This document shows, in pieces, positions 54,144 to 63,652 of a stretch of DNA of 64,000 bases. Within the stretch, counting starts at the first letter, position 1. Every line of letters begins with the position of its first letter. The stretch is from positions 3,782,001-3,846,000 of the forward strand of contig NZ_CP147913.1 in the NCBI RefSeq assembly GCF_037414475.1, given 5' to 3'. Both the position numbers and the translations under genes were made by a program. Under the pieces are notes generated by a model. It saw only the letters and a list, made by a program, of their open reading frames with translations. It was not told where the DNA came from and ran no database searches. The DNA comes from Myxococcus stipitatus. GTDB taxonomy: Bacteria > Myxococcota > Myxococcia > Myxococcales > Myxococcaceae.

Positions 54144-54386
54144 CTACCGGGCGAACCGGAACCGCTCCTTCCCCGCACTGCCGAACGTGGCGCCCAGCAC
54201 GCAGAAGATGTGCAGCACGACTCCCGGGATGATGAACAGCCAGTAGCCCGCGCCGACGAAGCAGAACCACAGGATGGCCCGGATGAGCTGCCCCTTGTAG
54301 AGCTGCCCCAACCCCGGGAAGAAGAGCGACAGCAACCCCGAGATGATGGGGTTGAACGAACGCTCTTGGACGATTTCGCGCGCCAT
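54144..54386 (-). CDS. TM2-like small membrane protein
   Basis: This 80-residue protein starts at ATG 54386 (GGAGG upstream). It has two closely spaced hydrophobic segments with the TM2-type 'FFPGLGQLYKGQLIRAILWF' motif, then 'WLFIIPGVVLHIFCVLGA'. Role unknown. TM2 proteins are often found beside transport or signalling genes. It lies between the ExbD and TPR-like genes. Confidence 0.7.
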   Translation of the reverse strand: MAREIVQERSFNPIISGLLSLFFPGLGQLYKGQLIRAILWFCFVGAGYWLFIIPGVVLHIFCVLGATFGSAGKERFRFAR

Positions 54387-54448
54387 ACTGACCTCCATTT
54401 CCCCGCATCTAAATGCAGGCAGGGGACTCCGAAAATCCCGCCTGTCCC

Positions 54449-55168
54449 TCAGGGCCCCGGCCGGGCAGGCGACTCCGGCGCCAACACCACCCCATCCAAC
54501 ACGCCATACGTATAGGCCGCCGCGAACAGATACGCCCCCACCAGGTACGTCACGTTGAGCGTCCGCGCCTTCTCCGCGTCACTCGCGCTGTAACGCCCGT
54601 CCGCGCCCCGCATCGACAACGACATCCCCAACGAAGCCCCCGCCATCGCGAGCCCCACCCCCTGCGTCACCGCCATCACCGTCCCCATCCTCGAACGCCC
54701 ATGCTTGAAGTGCCCGATTCCCAGCGGCGCCAGATACCAGGCACGCGTCAGCGTCGGCACCACGGCGTCCTTGGGCACGAGTTCGACCAGCGGCGTGGGA
54801 GAAGGCACCAGGCGCGGACGCCGCTCCGCACGCAACTCCGCGATGCGCGATTGATGCTGCGCGCGGGCTCGCCCCACGAAGGCGAGAAAGTCTGGCGGGT
54901 ACAACAGCGGGTCCACCGACAGGTCCTCGCGCACGGCGAACGCACGCACCACCTCGTCCTCGGCGCGCGCGTTCTCCTCCTGCGCGTGATACGTCGCCGC
55001 GAGCAACAGGTGCCCCTCCGCCTCCAGCGACTCTCCCTCCAACTTCAGCGGATAGAGCAGCGACTCCAGCTCCGAGCGGGCCTGCGTCAGCTCGCCAGAC
55101 TGATAGGCGCTCCGAGCCCCATCGAGCGGTGACGCCGCGAGCACCACCAACAACCACGCCGCCCCCAT
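54449..55168 (-). CDS. TPR-like exported protein
   Basis: This 239-residue protein's ATG at 55168 overlaps the kinase stop (TGATG), so the two are translationally coupled. The signal sequence is 'WLLVVLAASPLDG', followed by a TPR-like helical domain to about 110 ('AYQSGELTQARSELESLL', 'AEDEVVRAFAVREDLSVD'), a linker and two or three membrane segments towards the C-terminus. It probably forms an envelope complex with the kinase or with the ExbD/TM2 proteins. Confidence 0.65.
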   Translation of the reverse strand: MGAAWLLVVLAASPLDGARSAYQSGELTQARSELESLLYPLKLEGESLEAEGHLLLAATYHAQEENARAEDEVVRAFAVREDLSVDPLLYPPDFLAFVGRARAQHQSRIAELRAERRPRLVPSPTPLVELVPKDAVVPTLTRAWYLAPLGIGHFKHGRSRMGTVMAVTQGVGLAMAGASLGMSLSMRGADGRYSASDAEKARTLNVTYLVGAYLFAAAYTYGVLDGVVLAPESPARPGP

Positions 55169-57183
55169 CACGGTGTCACCTCCAGCGACACCTCGAGACG
55201 GCGTCCTGCCACCACTTCCACCTCTCGCTGCACGGGAGTGGCTCCGGGCAGATGCGCACTCACACGGTGCTTCCCGTGCTCGAGCGACACCGGGCCCGGC
55301 AACGGCGCGGTGCCCACCTCACGTCCATCCACGAAGAGCCTCGCGCCCACGGGCGCATGGATGGCGACCTCCGCCTTGCGCAGCGTCAGCACCACGTCGC
55401 GCGCCACCGTCTCCCCGGCTGCGAGCGTCACCGCGATGTCGACTTCGTCGCACAGCGGATTCACGAAACGCAGTTGGTGGGTGCCCGCGGGGAGGGAGAG
55501 CTCTCGCACGCGAGGCGTGTAGCCCCGGCTCTCTCCATTCACGAACACCTCCGCCCACGGACGCGACGTCACCTTCAACACGGCGGGCTGTGGCTGCACG
55601 CCCTCCGAACGCGTCGCCGATGCGGGGCCCGCTGACGGAGCACTCTCCGGGGAAGAAGTCCGTGGGAGCTTCGCCGGTTCAGGCTTTCGCTCCGCGACCT
55701 TTGCCCGTTCGCGAGGTTCGCTTGCCACACCGCCCGTCGAAGCGGACGCAGGTGCCTTGCCGCTCCCGGAAGATTCTCCGCTCCGCGCGGAGTGCCGCGG
55801 GCCGACAGGAGTCCCCTGAGCCTCCGCACCCTCAAACGCAGAAGAGCGACCTGCCTCGGATATCTCCACGCCGCTCGCCGCTTCGCGCGGAGGCGACACA
55901 GATGCCTGTGTTCCCAACTCCCGCCCAGTCCCCGCGGGCACCCTCACCGCGTCCTGCTGACGCGTCGGGACTTCGGCTCGACGAGGGCTCCCCGCCTCTT
56001 CCACTCCTACCGGCTTCTGCATGGCGGCGGGACTGACGGGCCCCACGCCCAAACCTTCACTCGAACGCAACAGCGTCCATCCGCCCCACCCCACCACCGC
56101 GCACCCGACAAGCCCCGCCGCGATGGCCCCACCCTTCCAGCTCCCCTTACGCGCCGGCCCCTCGCGCAGCAGCATCATCACCTCCGCCGAGCCGGGCTCC
56201 ACCACCAACGCGGCGTTGAGCACCTTCGCCGCCCGCGCCCCTTCCCCTCGCGCCAGCAGCCCGCGCCCCTCCTCCAACAACCGCTCGAAGCGGCCTCTCC
56301 GCCACTTCGCTGCAACAGCCACTGGATTTCCAAAGAACTCCCGCACCACCTCGGCCGGCGGCCCCACCTGCTTCAGGAGCAGCTCCTCCAGCGCCGCAGC
56401 GAGCACCGCGCCGTCTCGCGGTCTGTCCCGCGCATCCCGCGCCAGACACCTCGCCACCAGCGAAGCCAGCGCCTCGGGCGTGCCCGGCACCAACTCCGTC
56501 AACGACGGCGCATCCTTCGTCATCACCGACGCGGCCAGGTGCGCGGCACCCTTGCCCGCATGCGGCGTGGTCCCCGAGCACAGCTCGAACAGGATGACCC
56601 CCACCGCATACACATCCGACGCGGACGAATACGCCCCCGTGTCAATTCGCTCGGGCGCCATGTACGGCAGCGAGCCCGTCACCGCCCCCGTGCTCGTCAG
56701 CCGCTCCTGGTCCTCCAACGCCGCGAGCCCGAAGTCCGCGAGCTTCAGCGGCCCACCCTCGGCCACCAGCACGTTCTCCGGCTTCACGTCCCGATGGACG
56801 ATGCCCACCGCATGCGCCGCCGACAACGCACGCGCCAGCTCCCAGGCCAGCACCATCGCGGCCTCGGGCGGCACCGGCCCGAGCCTCCCCGCCAACACCC
56901 GCAGGTCCTCACCCCGCACCCACTCGCATACGAGGAACGGGCCATGAGCCCCGTCCTCGCCGTAGTCGTGCACCTCCAGGACGTTGGGATGGTGAAGCGA
57001 CGCGGCCAGCTCGGCCTCGCGGCGGAAGCGCTCCGCGCGCCCCGCGTCTCCCCCCGGATGCATGCGCTTCAACGCCACCGGGCGAGCCAGCCGCAAGTCC
57101 GTCGCCAGGAAGACCGTGGCCATTCCTCCACGCCCCAGCTCCCGCTCGAGCCGGTAACGGCCCGAAAGCACCTCACCCGTCAT
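55168..57183 (-). CDS. Hanks-type Ser/Thr protein kinase with PEGA domains
   Basis: This 671-residue protein starts at ATG 57183 (a GTG just before is possible). The kinase domain covers about 8-270: Gly-rich loop 'LGRGGMATVF', Lys39 in 'VALKRM', 'HRDVKPEN' (130-137) and 'ADFGLA' (149-154), with 'GSLPYMAPERI' in the activation segment. A membrane helix lies at about 350-370. A Pro/Ser/Arg-rich extracytoplasmic stretch leads to two PEGA domains (about 530-670, 'VFVNGESRGYTPRVRELSLP', 'LFVDGREVGTAPLPGPVSLE'). It is expected to be a transmembrane receptor kinase binding a cell-wall or protein ligand. It is the first gene of the kinase-TPR-TM2-ExbD-PAP2 line. Confidence 0.88.
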   Translation of the reverse strand: MTGEVLSGRYRLERELGRGGMATVFLATDLRLARPVALKRMHPGGDAGRAERFRREAELAASLHHPNVLEVHDYGEDGAHGPFLVCEWVRGEDLRVLAGRLGPVPPEAAMVLAWELARALSAAHAVGIVHRDVKPENVLVAEGGPLKLADFGLAALEDQERLTSTGAVTGSLPYMAPERIDTGAYSSASDVYAVGVILFELCSGTTPHAGKGAAHLAASVMTKDAPSLTELVPGTPEALASLVARCLARDARDRPRDGAVLAAALEELLLKQVGPPAEVVREFFGNPVAVAAKWRRGRFERLLEEGRGLLARGEGARAAKVLNAALVVEPGSAEVMMLLREGPARKGSWKGGAIAAGLVGCAVVGWGGWTLLRSSEGLGVGPVSPAAMQKPVGVEEAGSPRRAEVPTRQQDAVRVPAGTGRELGTQASVSPPREAASGVEISEAGRSSAFEGAEAQGTPVGPRHSARSGESSGSGKAPASASTGGVASEPRERAKVAERKPEPAKLPRTSSPESAPSAGPASATRSEGVQPQPAVLKVTSRPWAEVFVNGESRGYTPRVRELSLPAGTHQLRFVNPLCDEVDIAVTLAAGETVARDVVLTLRKAEVAIHAPVGARLFVDGREVGTAPLPGPVSLEHGKHRVSAHLPGATPVQREVEVVAGRRLEVSLEVTP

Positions 57184-57242
57184 CACCCGGGCATTCTCCG
57201 GGAGCAGCCCCCCGCGAGCAACCCAGCCGCTTCAGCCCCCTC

Positions 57243-58214
57243 CTACAACCGGCAGACCTTCGTCTGCCCCACCTGCTCACAGGCCCCCGCCGCGCCCCCA
57301 GGACAGTCCCGGTCCAACCGGCACGGCTGCCGGCAGCGCAACCCCGGCGCGGACGCCACGCACACGCTGCACGCAGCGCAGTCCATCGAGTTCTCGCACT
57401 CTTCCCCCACGGAGACGGGCGTCCCCGTACACTCCCGCACGCACAGTCCGTCCGGCGCGCATTGATATCCGGCCGAGCAGAGCCCGCCCACCTGCGGGTT
57501 GCAGGTCTCCTCGCACCGCAGCCGCTCCTTGGGGCAGCTGGCGTAGACCGCGCACTCGAAGGAGTCCCGGCACGGCTCCCCCAACCGAGGCCCCACGACA
57601 CACACGTCATGTCTGCAACGCCACCCGGCGCTGCACTGGAAGTCCGTCTCACACGTCCGCGCGCACGTCCCGTTGTCGCAGACCGCCGAGGCACCCGCGC
57701 ACTCACAGGGTCGAGTACACGTCCCGCCCTCCGGCACCGTGCCCGAACAACCCGCGTCCGGGACACACCCCGCCCCCGTGCAACCGCCGTCGCTCCCGCC
57801 GTCCGCCGGTGTCGCCACCGGCACGCAGGCGTCGAGAGGACCCGAGGACTCCGGCACGGGACCACAGCCATACCCCGGCCGGGCACAGTGCTCGCCACAG
57901 GTCCGCAGGCACCGGCCCAGGTCCGTCGCGCAGACACTCCCCTCCGGACAGGGCCTCTCCCTCGAACACGCCAGGAGACAGTACCCGCCCGGGAATCCCT
58001 CGCCGCAGGTGAAGCCCGGACCACATTCCGCGTCCGACTCGCAATCATCCCCCACCCGCTCCCCGAGCAGGTCCTCGCAACCCCCGCGCACGCAGACCTG
58101 CCCGGACGAACACTCCCGGGAGTCTTCACAGCGGATGCGAATGTCCAGCGGGCAGCCCGATGCGAAGAGCAGCACCGACACCGGCAACAAGAACGAGAGG
58201 ACGCGAGGAATCAT
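57243..58214 (-). CDS. Cys-rich lipoprotein, EB/dickkopf-like repeats
   Basis: This 323-residue protein starts at ATG 58214. The lipobox is 'VLLFASGC'. The mature part has around 45 Cys in short repeats such as 'CEDSRECSSGQVCVRGGCED', 'CESDAECGPGFTCGEGFPGG' and 'CRDSFECAVYASCPKERLRC', the pattern common in myxobacterial surface proteins. It is related in style, not closely, to the neighbour at 58319. Disulfide-rich adhesin or stalk protein is a guess; no enzyme motif is present. Confidence 0.65.
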   Translation of the reverse strand: MIPRVLSFLLPVSVLLFASGCPLDIRIRCEDSRECSSGQVCVRGGCEDLLGERVGDDCESDAECGPGFTCGEGFPGGYCLLACSRERPCPEGSVCATDLGRCLRTCGEHCARPGYGCGPVPESSGPLDACVPVATPADGGSDGGCTGAGCVPDAGCSGTVPEGGTCTRPCECAGASAVCDNGTCARTCETDFQCSAGWRCRHDVCVVGPRLGEPCRDSFECAVYASCPKERLRCEETCNPQVGGLCSAGYQCAPDGLCVRECTGTPVSVGEECENSMDCAACSVCVASAPGLRCRQPCRLDRDCPGGAAGACEQVGQTKVCRL

Positions 58215-58318
58215 CACCAAGGCGCTGGCCACTCTACGCGGAGCCTCCCGCGGAGAGCAGCCCCCGGAGCAGGACCTCGCGTCCCCCGACTCGGGGACAC
58301 GAGGCCCATGCCCACCGA

Positions 58319-59047
58319 CTACATGCAGGCGCCCATCATGCCGGGCGCGGAGAAGCACTGGCCGCTCTTGCACTGGGCGTTCTCGGTGCACGGCATGCCC
58401 AGGGTGCCGGGGCTGCAGAAGCCCAGCACGGCGCCCGTGAAGGGCTTCACGCAGTTCCACGACGAGGGGCAGTTGGAGTTCTCACGGCAGAGGCCCTGCA
58501 TGCAGAAGCGGCCCTTGTTCGCCAGATATCCGTCGTTGCACACCGAGCCGCCCAGGCCCGTGGGGCACACGCCGTCCTCGGGGCACGGCGCGAAGCTGGC
58601 GCAGTACGGCTTCTGGCTGCCCTGGTCATCCGGGTCCAGGCACACCGAATACGTGTCACAGCCGTCCTTGAAGTCCGACGTGTTGGGGTTGCACGAAGGC
58701 GGGTTCTCGGGCGGCTTCAGGCTGCACAGGCCCTCGATGCAAATCTGGTTGCTCAAGCACTGGCTGTTGGAGCTGCACGTCCCGGCCTTCTTGTTCTTGC
58801 AGAAGGCGGCGGGCATGCCCGTGTCCTCGAGGTCGCAGTACTGGTCCGCCGCGCAGTTGGCGTTGGACTGACAGCCGATGGCGCACAGGCCGTTGAAACA
58901 GAACTGGCCCGAGGGGCAGGCCTTGGACGCGCTGCACAGGCCCTCCGTCTTGGTACCGGGGTCATCAACCCCGCCGTCGTCGTCCTTCGTGCCGCCACAA
59001 CCCACCACCGCCAGCGCCAGGAACAATCCCATCACCACATGCTTCAT
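58319..59047 (-). CDS. Cys-rich lipoprotein
   Basis: This 242-residue protein starts at ATG 59047 (GGAGAC upstream). The lipobox is 'LALAVVGC', followed by Gly/Asp-rich 'GGTKDDDGGVDDPG'. Cys-rich units ('CSASKACPSGQFCFNGLCAI', 'CQSNANCAADQYCDL', 'CSSNSQCLSNQICIEGLC') continue to the end. It lies 104 bp upstream of the other Cys-rich gene on the same strand, so they may form one transcript. Confidence 0.65.
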   Translation of the reverse strand: MKHVVMGLFLALAVVGCGGTKDDDGGVDDPGTKTEGLCSASKACPSGQFCFNGLCAIGCQSNANCAADQYCDLEDTGMPAAFCKNKKAGTCSSNSQCLSNQICIEGLCSLKPPENPPSCNPNTSDFKDGCDTYSVCLDPDDQGSQKPYCASFAPCPEDGVCPTGLGGSVCNDGYLANKGRFCMQGLCRENSNCPSSWNCVKPFTGAVLGFCSPGTLGMPCTENAQCKSGQCFSAPGMMGACM

Positions 59048-59213
59048 GTCCGTCTCCGTGAGGTTCAGTGGCGCGCCAGCACTCCCCCACCAGCGCGCGA
59101 TGCATCCCCCCATCGCAACGGCCGTGCCGAGACCTCATCCGGCACGTGAGTGCCCCGATTCCACGGGGTTGCGAGAGGGCCCAGGGCCTTCCGGGGGTTC
59201 GGCGCGGCCAGAA

Positions 59214-59231
59214 CGTGCCAGGATTGGCACG
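59214..59231. promoter_or_regulatory. Perfect palindrome CGTGCCA-GGAT-TGGCACG
   Basis: Seven-base arms with a four-base spacer lie between the sigma-54 activator gene and the Cys-rich lipoprotein gene. It could be an operator or activator site for the latter. The TGGCAC does not have a TTGC at sigma-54 spacing, so it is not a -24 box. Confidence 0.35.
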
Positions 59232-59260
59232 CCCGCGAGGCCTCCCGAGGAGGCGGCGTG

Positions 59261-61003
59261 TCAGTCCCCTTCGCCCAGGTAGCGGAACAGGGAGCGCAGG
59301 CCGATGCCCAGCGCCGCCGCCGCGTCCTTCTTGCTGCCCCCGCTGCGAGTAATCGCCTCGCGCACGTAGCGCTGCACGAAGGCCTCGCGCGCTTCCTCCA
59401 AGGGCACCATCGGTGCGCCATCACCACCGAGCTCCAGGTCCTCCGGCCGCAGCAGCTCATCCGAGGCCAGCACCGCCGCGCGGCGCACGCGCGACGCCAG
59501 CTCCCGCACGTTGCCGGGGAAGGGGTGGCCGCGCAGCGCCTCCGCCGCCTTCTGCGTGAAGCCTCGCGCCTTGCGCGCTTCCTGTGACAGGACATGGTGC
59601 GCGATGAGCAGCACGTCGTCGCCGCGCTCCCGGAGCGGAGGAACCTCCACGCGCACCTCCTCCAAGCGGAAGCGCAGGTCCGCGCGGAAGGTGCCTCGGC
59701 GCACGGCCTCCTCCAGCTCGACGTGGGTCGCGGACACCACGCGCACGTCCACCTTGCGTGGCTGGTGCTCACCCAACCGCGTCACCTCGCGCTCCTGCAC
59801 CACCCGCAACAGCCGCGTTTGAAGCGACAGGGGCATGTCGCCAATCTCATCCAGGAACAGCGTGCCTCCATCGGCGGCCTCCACCAATCCGGCTCGCTCC
59901 GGGCCCGCGCCCGTGAAGGCTCCGCGCGCATGGCCGAAGAGCTCGCGCTCGATGAGGTTCTCCGGCAGCGCCGCGCAGTTGATGGCCACCAGCCGTCCCC
60001 GGCGGCCACTGCGCCGGTGCAACGCCTTGGCCACCAGCTCCTTGCCCGTGCCCGTCTCCCCTTGGATGAGCACGTTGAGCGGCGTGGGCCCCAGCCGCTC
60101 CACCTGCCGGTACATCGCGCGCATCGGGGGAGACTCGCCGATGAGTCCCTCGAAGGTCGCCGCCTCGATGCGGCGGGTGAGTCCATCCACCTGCGCGCGC
60201 AGCTCCGTCAGCTCGCGCCGGGTGGAGAGCAGCAGCGCCGCGAGTCCGGAGAGCGCCATCGCCTCTTCCAGCTCCCCCGAGGAGAACGCCGGCGCGCCCA
60301 GCCTCCGCCCCAGGTACACCACCGACAACGGCACCGACTCCACCCGCAGCGGCACCACCAGCGCCGAGCCCAACCGCAGCGCCAGGAGACTCGGTGCTCC
60401 CGAGAGCGCCGCGTCGGAGGCCACGTCCGCCACACGCACGGGCGCACCCGACGTCATCACCCGGTCCACCAGGCTGTCCACCACCGCCACATCCGGCCGC
60501 GTGCCCGTGGCGCACAACACGCGGCGCGGGCCGTCGAGCGAATCCGCCGTGACGAGGAAGCCCACGTCCGCGCCCACCACCTCGGCGAGCCCCCGCATCG
60601 CCACCTCCAGCACCTCCTGCGGCGGACGCTGCACCAACAGCCTGGAAGCCAGCTCCGACAGCACCGCCACCACGCGGCCCTCGTTGCGACGAGGGGCGTG
60701 TTCCTCTCGAGTGGACGGCGACTCCACCGAGTCGATGAGCTCCAGCTCCACCGTGCCCACCCGCACGCGGTCCCCTGGCTCCAGGGGCGCCAGGTCCACG
60801 CGCTTGCCCCGCACCCGCACGTCACAGCCGCGTCCCGCGGGGGACACGCTCCAGCCGCGCGCGTCGCGGAATAGCAACGCGTGGCTCGGCTTCACGCCGG
60901 GCGCCTGCACCACGGCGTCGCACGTCGCGTCGGAGCCGATGGAGACCACCGGCTTGTCCAGGGGAAGACGGCGGCCGTCGGGGAGGACCAGGAGCTGGGG
61001 CAT
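59261..61003 (-). CDS. FHA-GAF sigma-54-dependent activator
   Basis: This 580-residue protein has an FHA domain at about 18-85 (phosphothreonine binding), GAF about 120-255, an AAA+ sigma-54 interaction domain about 285-515 and a Fis-type HTH about 545-578. Key motifs are Walker A 'GETGTGKE' (315-322), 'GAFTGA' (361-366), Walker B 'TLFLDEIGD' (381-389) and HTH 'KKDAAAALGIGLRSLFRYL'. The intact GAFTGA indicates a true sigma-54 activator. The FHA domain implies control by a Ser/Thr kinase, a common myxobacterial circuit. The kinase 2 kb away is a candidate only. It is divergent from the aldehyde dehydrogenase. Confidence 0.9.
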   Translation of the reverse strand: MPQLLVLPDGRRLPLDKPVVSIGSDATCDAVVQAPGVKPSHALLFRDARGWSVSPAGRGCDVRVRGKRVDLAPLEPGDRVRVGTVELELIDSVESPSTREEHAPRRNEGRVVAVLSELASRLLVQRPPQEVLEVAMRGLAEVVGADVGFLVTADSLDGPRRVLCATGTRPDVAVVDSLVDRVMTSGAPVRVADVASDAALSGAPSLLALRLGSALVVPLRVESVPLSVVYLGRRLGAPAFSSGELEEAMALSGLAALLLSTRRELTELRAQVDGLTRRIEAATFEGLIGESPPMRAMYRQVERLGPTPLNVLIQGETGTGKELVAKALHRRSGRRGRLVAINCAALPENLIERELFGHARGAFTGAGPERAGLVEAADGGTLFLDEIGDMPLSLQTRLLRVVQEREVTRLGEHQPRKVDVRVVSATHVELEEAVRRGTFRADLRFRLEEVRVEVPPLRERGDDVLLIAHHVLSQEARKARGFTQKAAEALRGHPFPGNVRELASRVRRAAVLASDELLRPEDLELGGDGAPMVPLEEAREAFVQRYVREAITRSGGSKKDAAAALGIGLRSLFRYLGEGD

Positions 61004-61135
61004 GGCGGGAGCCGGGCATTCTGTCGCATTTCAGGAACGCACGGGGCCGGGCACGTGTGCCCCCGGACGCTCCACTCCGTCAGCCATTGTCCGAGCGTGT
61101 CCGGCTGCTATCACCCGCCGTGGGAGGAGACCCTC

Positions 61136-62548
61136 ATGGCCATCGCGACCCAGAACCCGGCGACGGGAAAGACGCTGCGCACGTTCGATGCCCTCACCCC
61201 GGCGGAGCTGGAGTCGAAGCTCCAGCGCGCGGCGGACACGTTCCTCGAATACCGCCGCACGTCCTTCGCCGAGCGCGCCCGGTGGATGCGCCGCGCCGCG
61301 GAGCTGCTCGACGCGGAGGCGGAGCGGTACGGGCGCATCATGACGGAGGAGATGGGCAAGCCCCTGGAGGCCGCGAAGGCCGAGGCTCGCAAGTGCGCCA
61401 CCGCGTGCCGCTACTACGTCGCCAAGGCGGAGGGCCTGCTCAAGGACCGCCCCGTCGAGGTGGGCGGTGACACGGCCTTCGTGCGCTACCAACCCCTGGG
61501 GCCCGTGCTCGCCGTCATGCCGTGGAACTTCCCCTTCTGGCAGGTGGTGCGCTTCGCCGCGCCCGCGCTGATGGCGGGCAACGTGGGCCTGCTCAAACAC
61601 GCGCACAACGTGCCCCAGTGCGCGCTCGCGCTGGAGGAGTTGTTCCTGCAATCGGGTTTCCCCATCGGCGCCTTCCAGACGCTGCTCATCGAGACGTCGG
61701 AGGTGAATCGCGTCATCGAGGACCCGCGCGTGCGCGCCGTGACACTCACCGGGAGCGAGGGCGCGGGCCGGGCCGTGGGCGCCTCCGCGGGCAAGGCGCT
61801 CAAGAAGGTGGTGTTGGAGCTGGGCGGCAGCGACCCGTTCATCGTCCTGCCGAGCGCGGACCTGGAGAAGGCCGTGGAGACCGCCGTGTCCGCGCGCCTG
61901 GTCAACAATGGCCAGTCCTGCATCGCCGCGAAGCGCTTCATCCTCGCAGCCCCCATCGCCGACGAGTTCGAGCGCCGCTTCATCGAGCGGCTCAAACGCA
62001 TCACCGTGGGCGACCCCATGGACCCCAAGACAGACATCGGCCCCCTGGCCACCAGCGGCATCCTCCAAGGGTTGCATGCGCAGGTGGAGGCCAGCGTGAA
62101 GGCCGGGGCGCGACTGCTCCTCGGCGGCAAACCCTTGCAGGGCCCCGGTCACTTCTATCCGCCCACCGTGCTCGCGGACCCGCCGCCCCAGTCACCCGCG
62201 TTCCAAGAAGAGCTGTTCGGCCCGGTGGCCACGCTGCTGCGCGCACGGGACGCGGCGCATGCGCTCGAGCTCGCCAACGCGACACCGTTCGGCTTGGGCG
62301 CGAGCGTGTGGACCCGCGACACCGAGGAGCAGCGTCAGTTCATCGACGGGCTCGAGGCCGGCATGGTGTTCGTCAACGAGATGGTGGTCTCCGACGCGCG
62401 GCTGCCCTTTGGGGGTGTGAAGCACTCGGGCCACGGGCGCGAGCTCGCGGACCTGGGCCTGCACGAGTTCCTCAACGCCAAGACGGTGCGCGTCGCCAGT
62501 TCCTCCAGCGCCGAACCCGCGCCTCGCGCAGGCGCCGTCAGCGAGTGA
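61136..62548 (+). CDS. Succinate-semialdehyde dehydrogenase-type aldehyde dehydrogenase
   Basis: This 470-residue protein starts at ATG 61136 (GGGAGGAG upstream). The ALDH fold has catalytic Cys262 in 'NNGQSCIAAKRF' and Glu228 in 'LELGGSDPF', cofactor contacts 'MPWNFPFWQ' and 'TGSEGAGRAVG', and 'EELFGPVA' near the end. This sequence type matches NAD(P)-dependent succinate-semialdehyde dehydrogenases (GabD/Sad-like), which oxidise succinate semialdehyde to succinate, though related aldehydes are possible. No GABA aminotransferase gene is nearby. The 132-bp divergent gap holds its promoter. Confidence 0.85.
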   Translation: MAIATQNPATGKTLRTFDALTPAELESKLQRAADTFLEYRRTSFAERARWMRRAAELLDAEAERYGRIMTEEMGKPLEAAKAEARKCATACRYYVAKAEGLLKDRPVEVGGDTAFVRYQPLGPVLAVMPWNFPFWQVVRFAAPALMAGNVGLLKHAHNVPQCALALEELFLQSGFPIGAFQTLLIETSEVNRVIEDPRVRAVTLTGSEGAGRAVGASAGKALKKVVLELGGSDPFIVLPSADLEKAVETAVSARLVNNGQSCIAAKRFILAAPIADEFERRFIERLKRITVGDPMDPKTDIGPLATSGILQGLHAQVEASVKAGARLLLGGKPLQGPGHFYPPTVLADPPPQSPAFQEELFGPVATLLRARDAAHALELANATPFGLGASVWTRDTEEQRQFIDGLEAGMVFVNEMVVSDARLPFGGVKHSGHGRELADLGLHEFLNAKTVRVASSSSAEPAPRAGAVSE

Positions 62549-62551
62549 CGC

Positions 62552-63652
62552 TCAGCGCGTGCGCACCCGGCCATCGTGCGGACGGTGGGCCTCCTCCAGC
62601 GCCTCCGTCACCGCCTCCACCTCCGCGCCCAGCTTCTCCACGCTCTGGCGCAAGCCCAATCCGGCGATGTCCTCGCCGGCCGCGTCCGCCGAGCGCACGC
62701 GCAGCACCTGCGCGTACAAACCCTCGAGCGTGTAATAGAGCCGCACGTGCTCGGCCTCGAGACGGTCCGCCGCCGTGGCCAGCTCCGCGCGCTGCTGCCG
62801 CTGTGAATCCAACGCGGCCAGCGCGCCCTTCAATCGCTCACGCACCACCGCGTCCTTCTCCGCCTCCACCCGCGCCGAGAGCGTCTCCCGCTCCGACTCC
62901 AACCGCCGCGCCTCCTCCGGCGTCACCAGCGCCCTCAACTCCCGCTCCCGCCGCACCAGCGCGTGACACCCCTTGCGCAGCGCCTCCACCGTGCGCTCCG
63001 GCGCATGCACCACCTCGCGCAACACGGACGGGCCCTCGCGCAGCTCCGCCAACAGCCGCGTGCACAGCGCATCCACCTTCGCCGTGCGGGGGTCCTCCGG
63101 CTCCTTCGCCTGGGACGGAGGCGGCGTCTGGAGCCGCGGCTGGGACTCGGGCTGAGGTGTCGCCTCGCGCACGTCCTTCTCGCCCTCGCTCTCCGGCAGC
63201 GCCTTCTTCTCCACCGAGGGGCCCTTCATGTGTTTCGCCGCCGACAGGAAGAAGCCCAGCGCGACGAAGACGAGCCAGAAGTAGCGCCGGTCGCCCACGG
63301 CCATCAGTGCACAGATGAGGCCCACCACCGTGTAGGCCGCCGCCTTCGCGGGGTTCTGCTCGTATCTACCCTCGTCGCGCTTCGCCTTCTCCGCCGCGCG
63401 GACCGAGCGCTGGGCCTCCTTGCGCCACTGCTTCTCCCACTGGCGCCTCACCTTGCGAGGAGGCAGCCGCCCCGTCTTCCGGACCCAGGCCTCCACCGCC
63501 GCGTCCTCGCGCGCACGGCCCTCGGTGAGGGCTGTCTCCAGCCGGCGCAGACGTTCATCCTGAAGTTCGGAAGGGACGGGTGATTCGGGAACGCGTTCGG
63601 GCACGCTGTACGATAACGGCTCGGCCGTCCCAGGGAAGGCATCCCGATGCAT
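62552..63652 (-). CDS. Coiled-coil membrane protein
   Basis: This 366-residue protein is read from ATG 63652. The frame is open upstream but Arg/Pro-rich there. A basic N-terminal part ('RKVRRQWEKQWRKEAQRSVR') is followed by two close membrane helices (about 110-150, 'AAAYTVVGLICALMAVG' and 'WLVFVALGFFLSAA'), an acidic/Gln-rich linker and a long C-terminal coiled coil ('EEARRLESERETLSARVEAE', 'RQQRAELATAADRLEAEHVR'). It resembles 2TM-plus-coil proteins in overall layout only. Its 3' end is 3 bp from the aldehyde dehydrogenase stop on the other strand. Confidence 0.55.
   Translation of the reverse strand: MHRDAFPGTAEPLSYSVPERVPESPVPSELQDERLRRLETALTEGRAREDAAVEAWVRKTGRLPPRKVRRQWEKQWRKEAQRSVRAAEKAKRDEGRYEQNPAKAAAYTVVGLICALMAVGDRRYFWLVFVALGFFLSAAKHMKGPSVEKKALPESEGEKDVREATPQPESQPRLQTPPPSQAKEPEDPRTAKVDALCTRLLAELREGPSVLREVVHAPERTVEALRKGCHALVRRERELRALVTPEEARRLESERETLSARVEAEKDAVVRERLKGALAALDSQRQQRAELATAADRLEAEHVRLYYTLEGLYAQVLRVRSADAAGEDIAGLGLRQSVEKLGAEVEAVTEALEEAHRPHDGRVRTR

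Noticed and set aside
59214-59245. Sigma-54 promoter around TGGCACG
   Set aside because: On both strands the expected TTGC at the -12 position is missing at the required spacing. The palindrome is kept as a possible binding site only.
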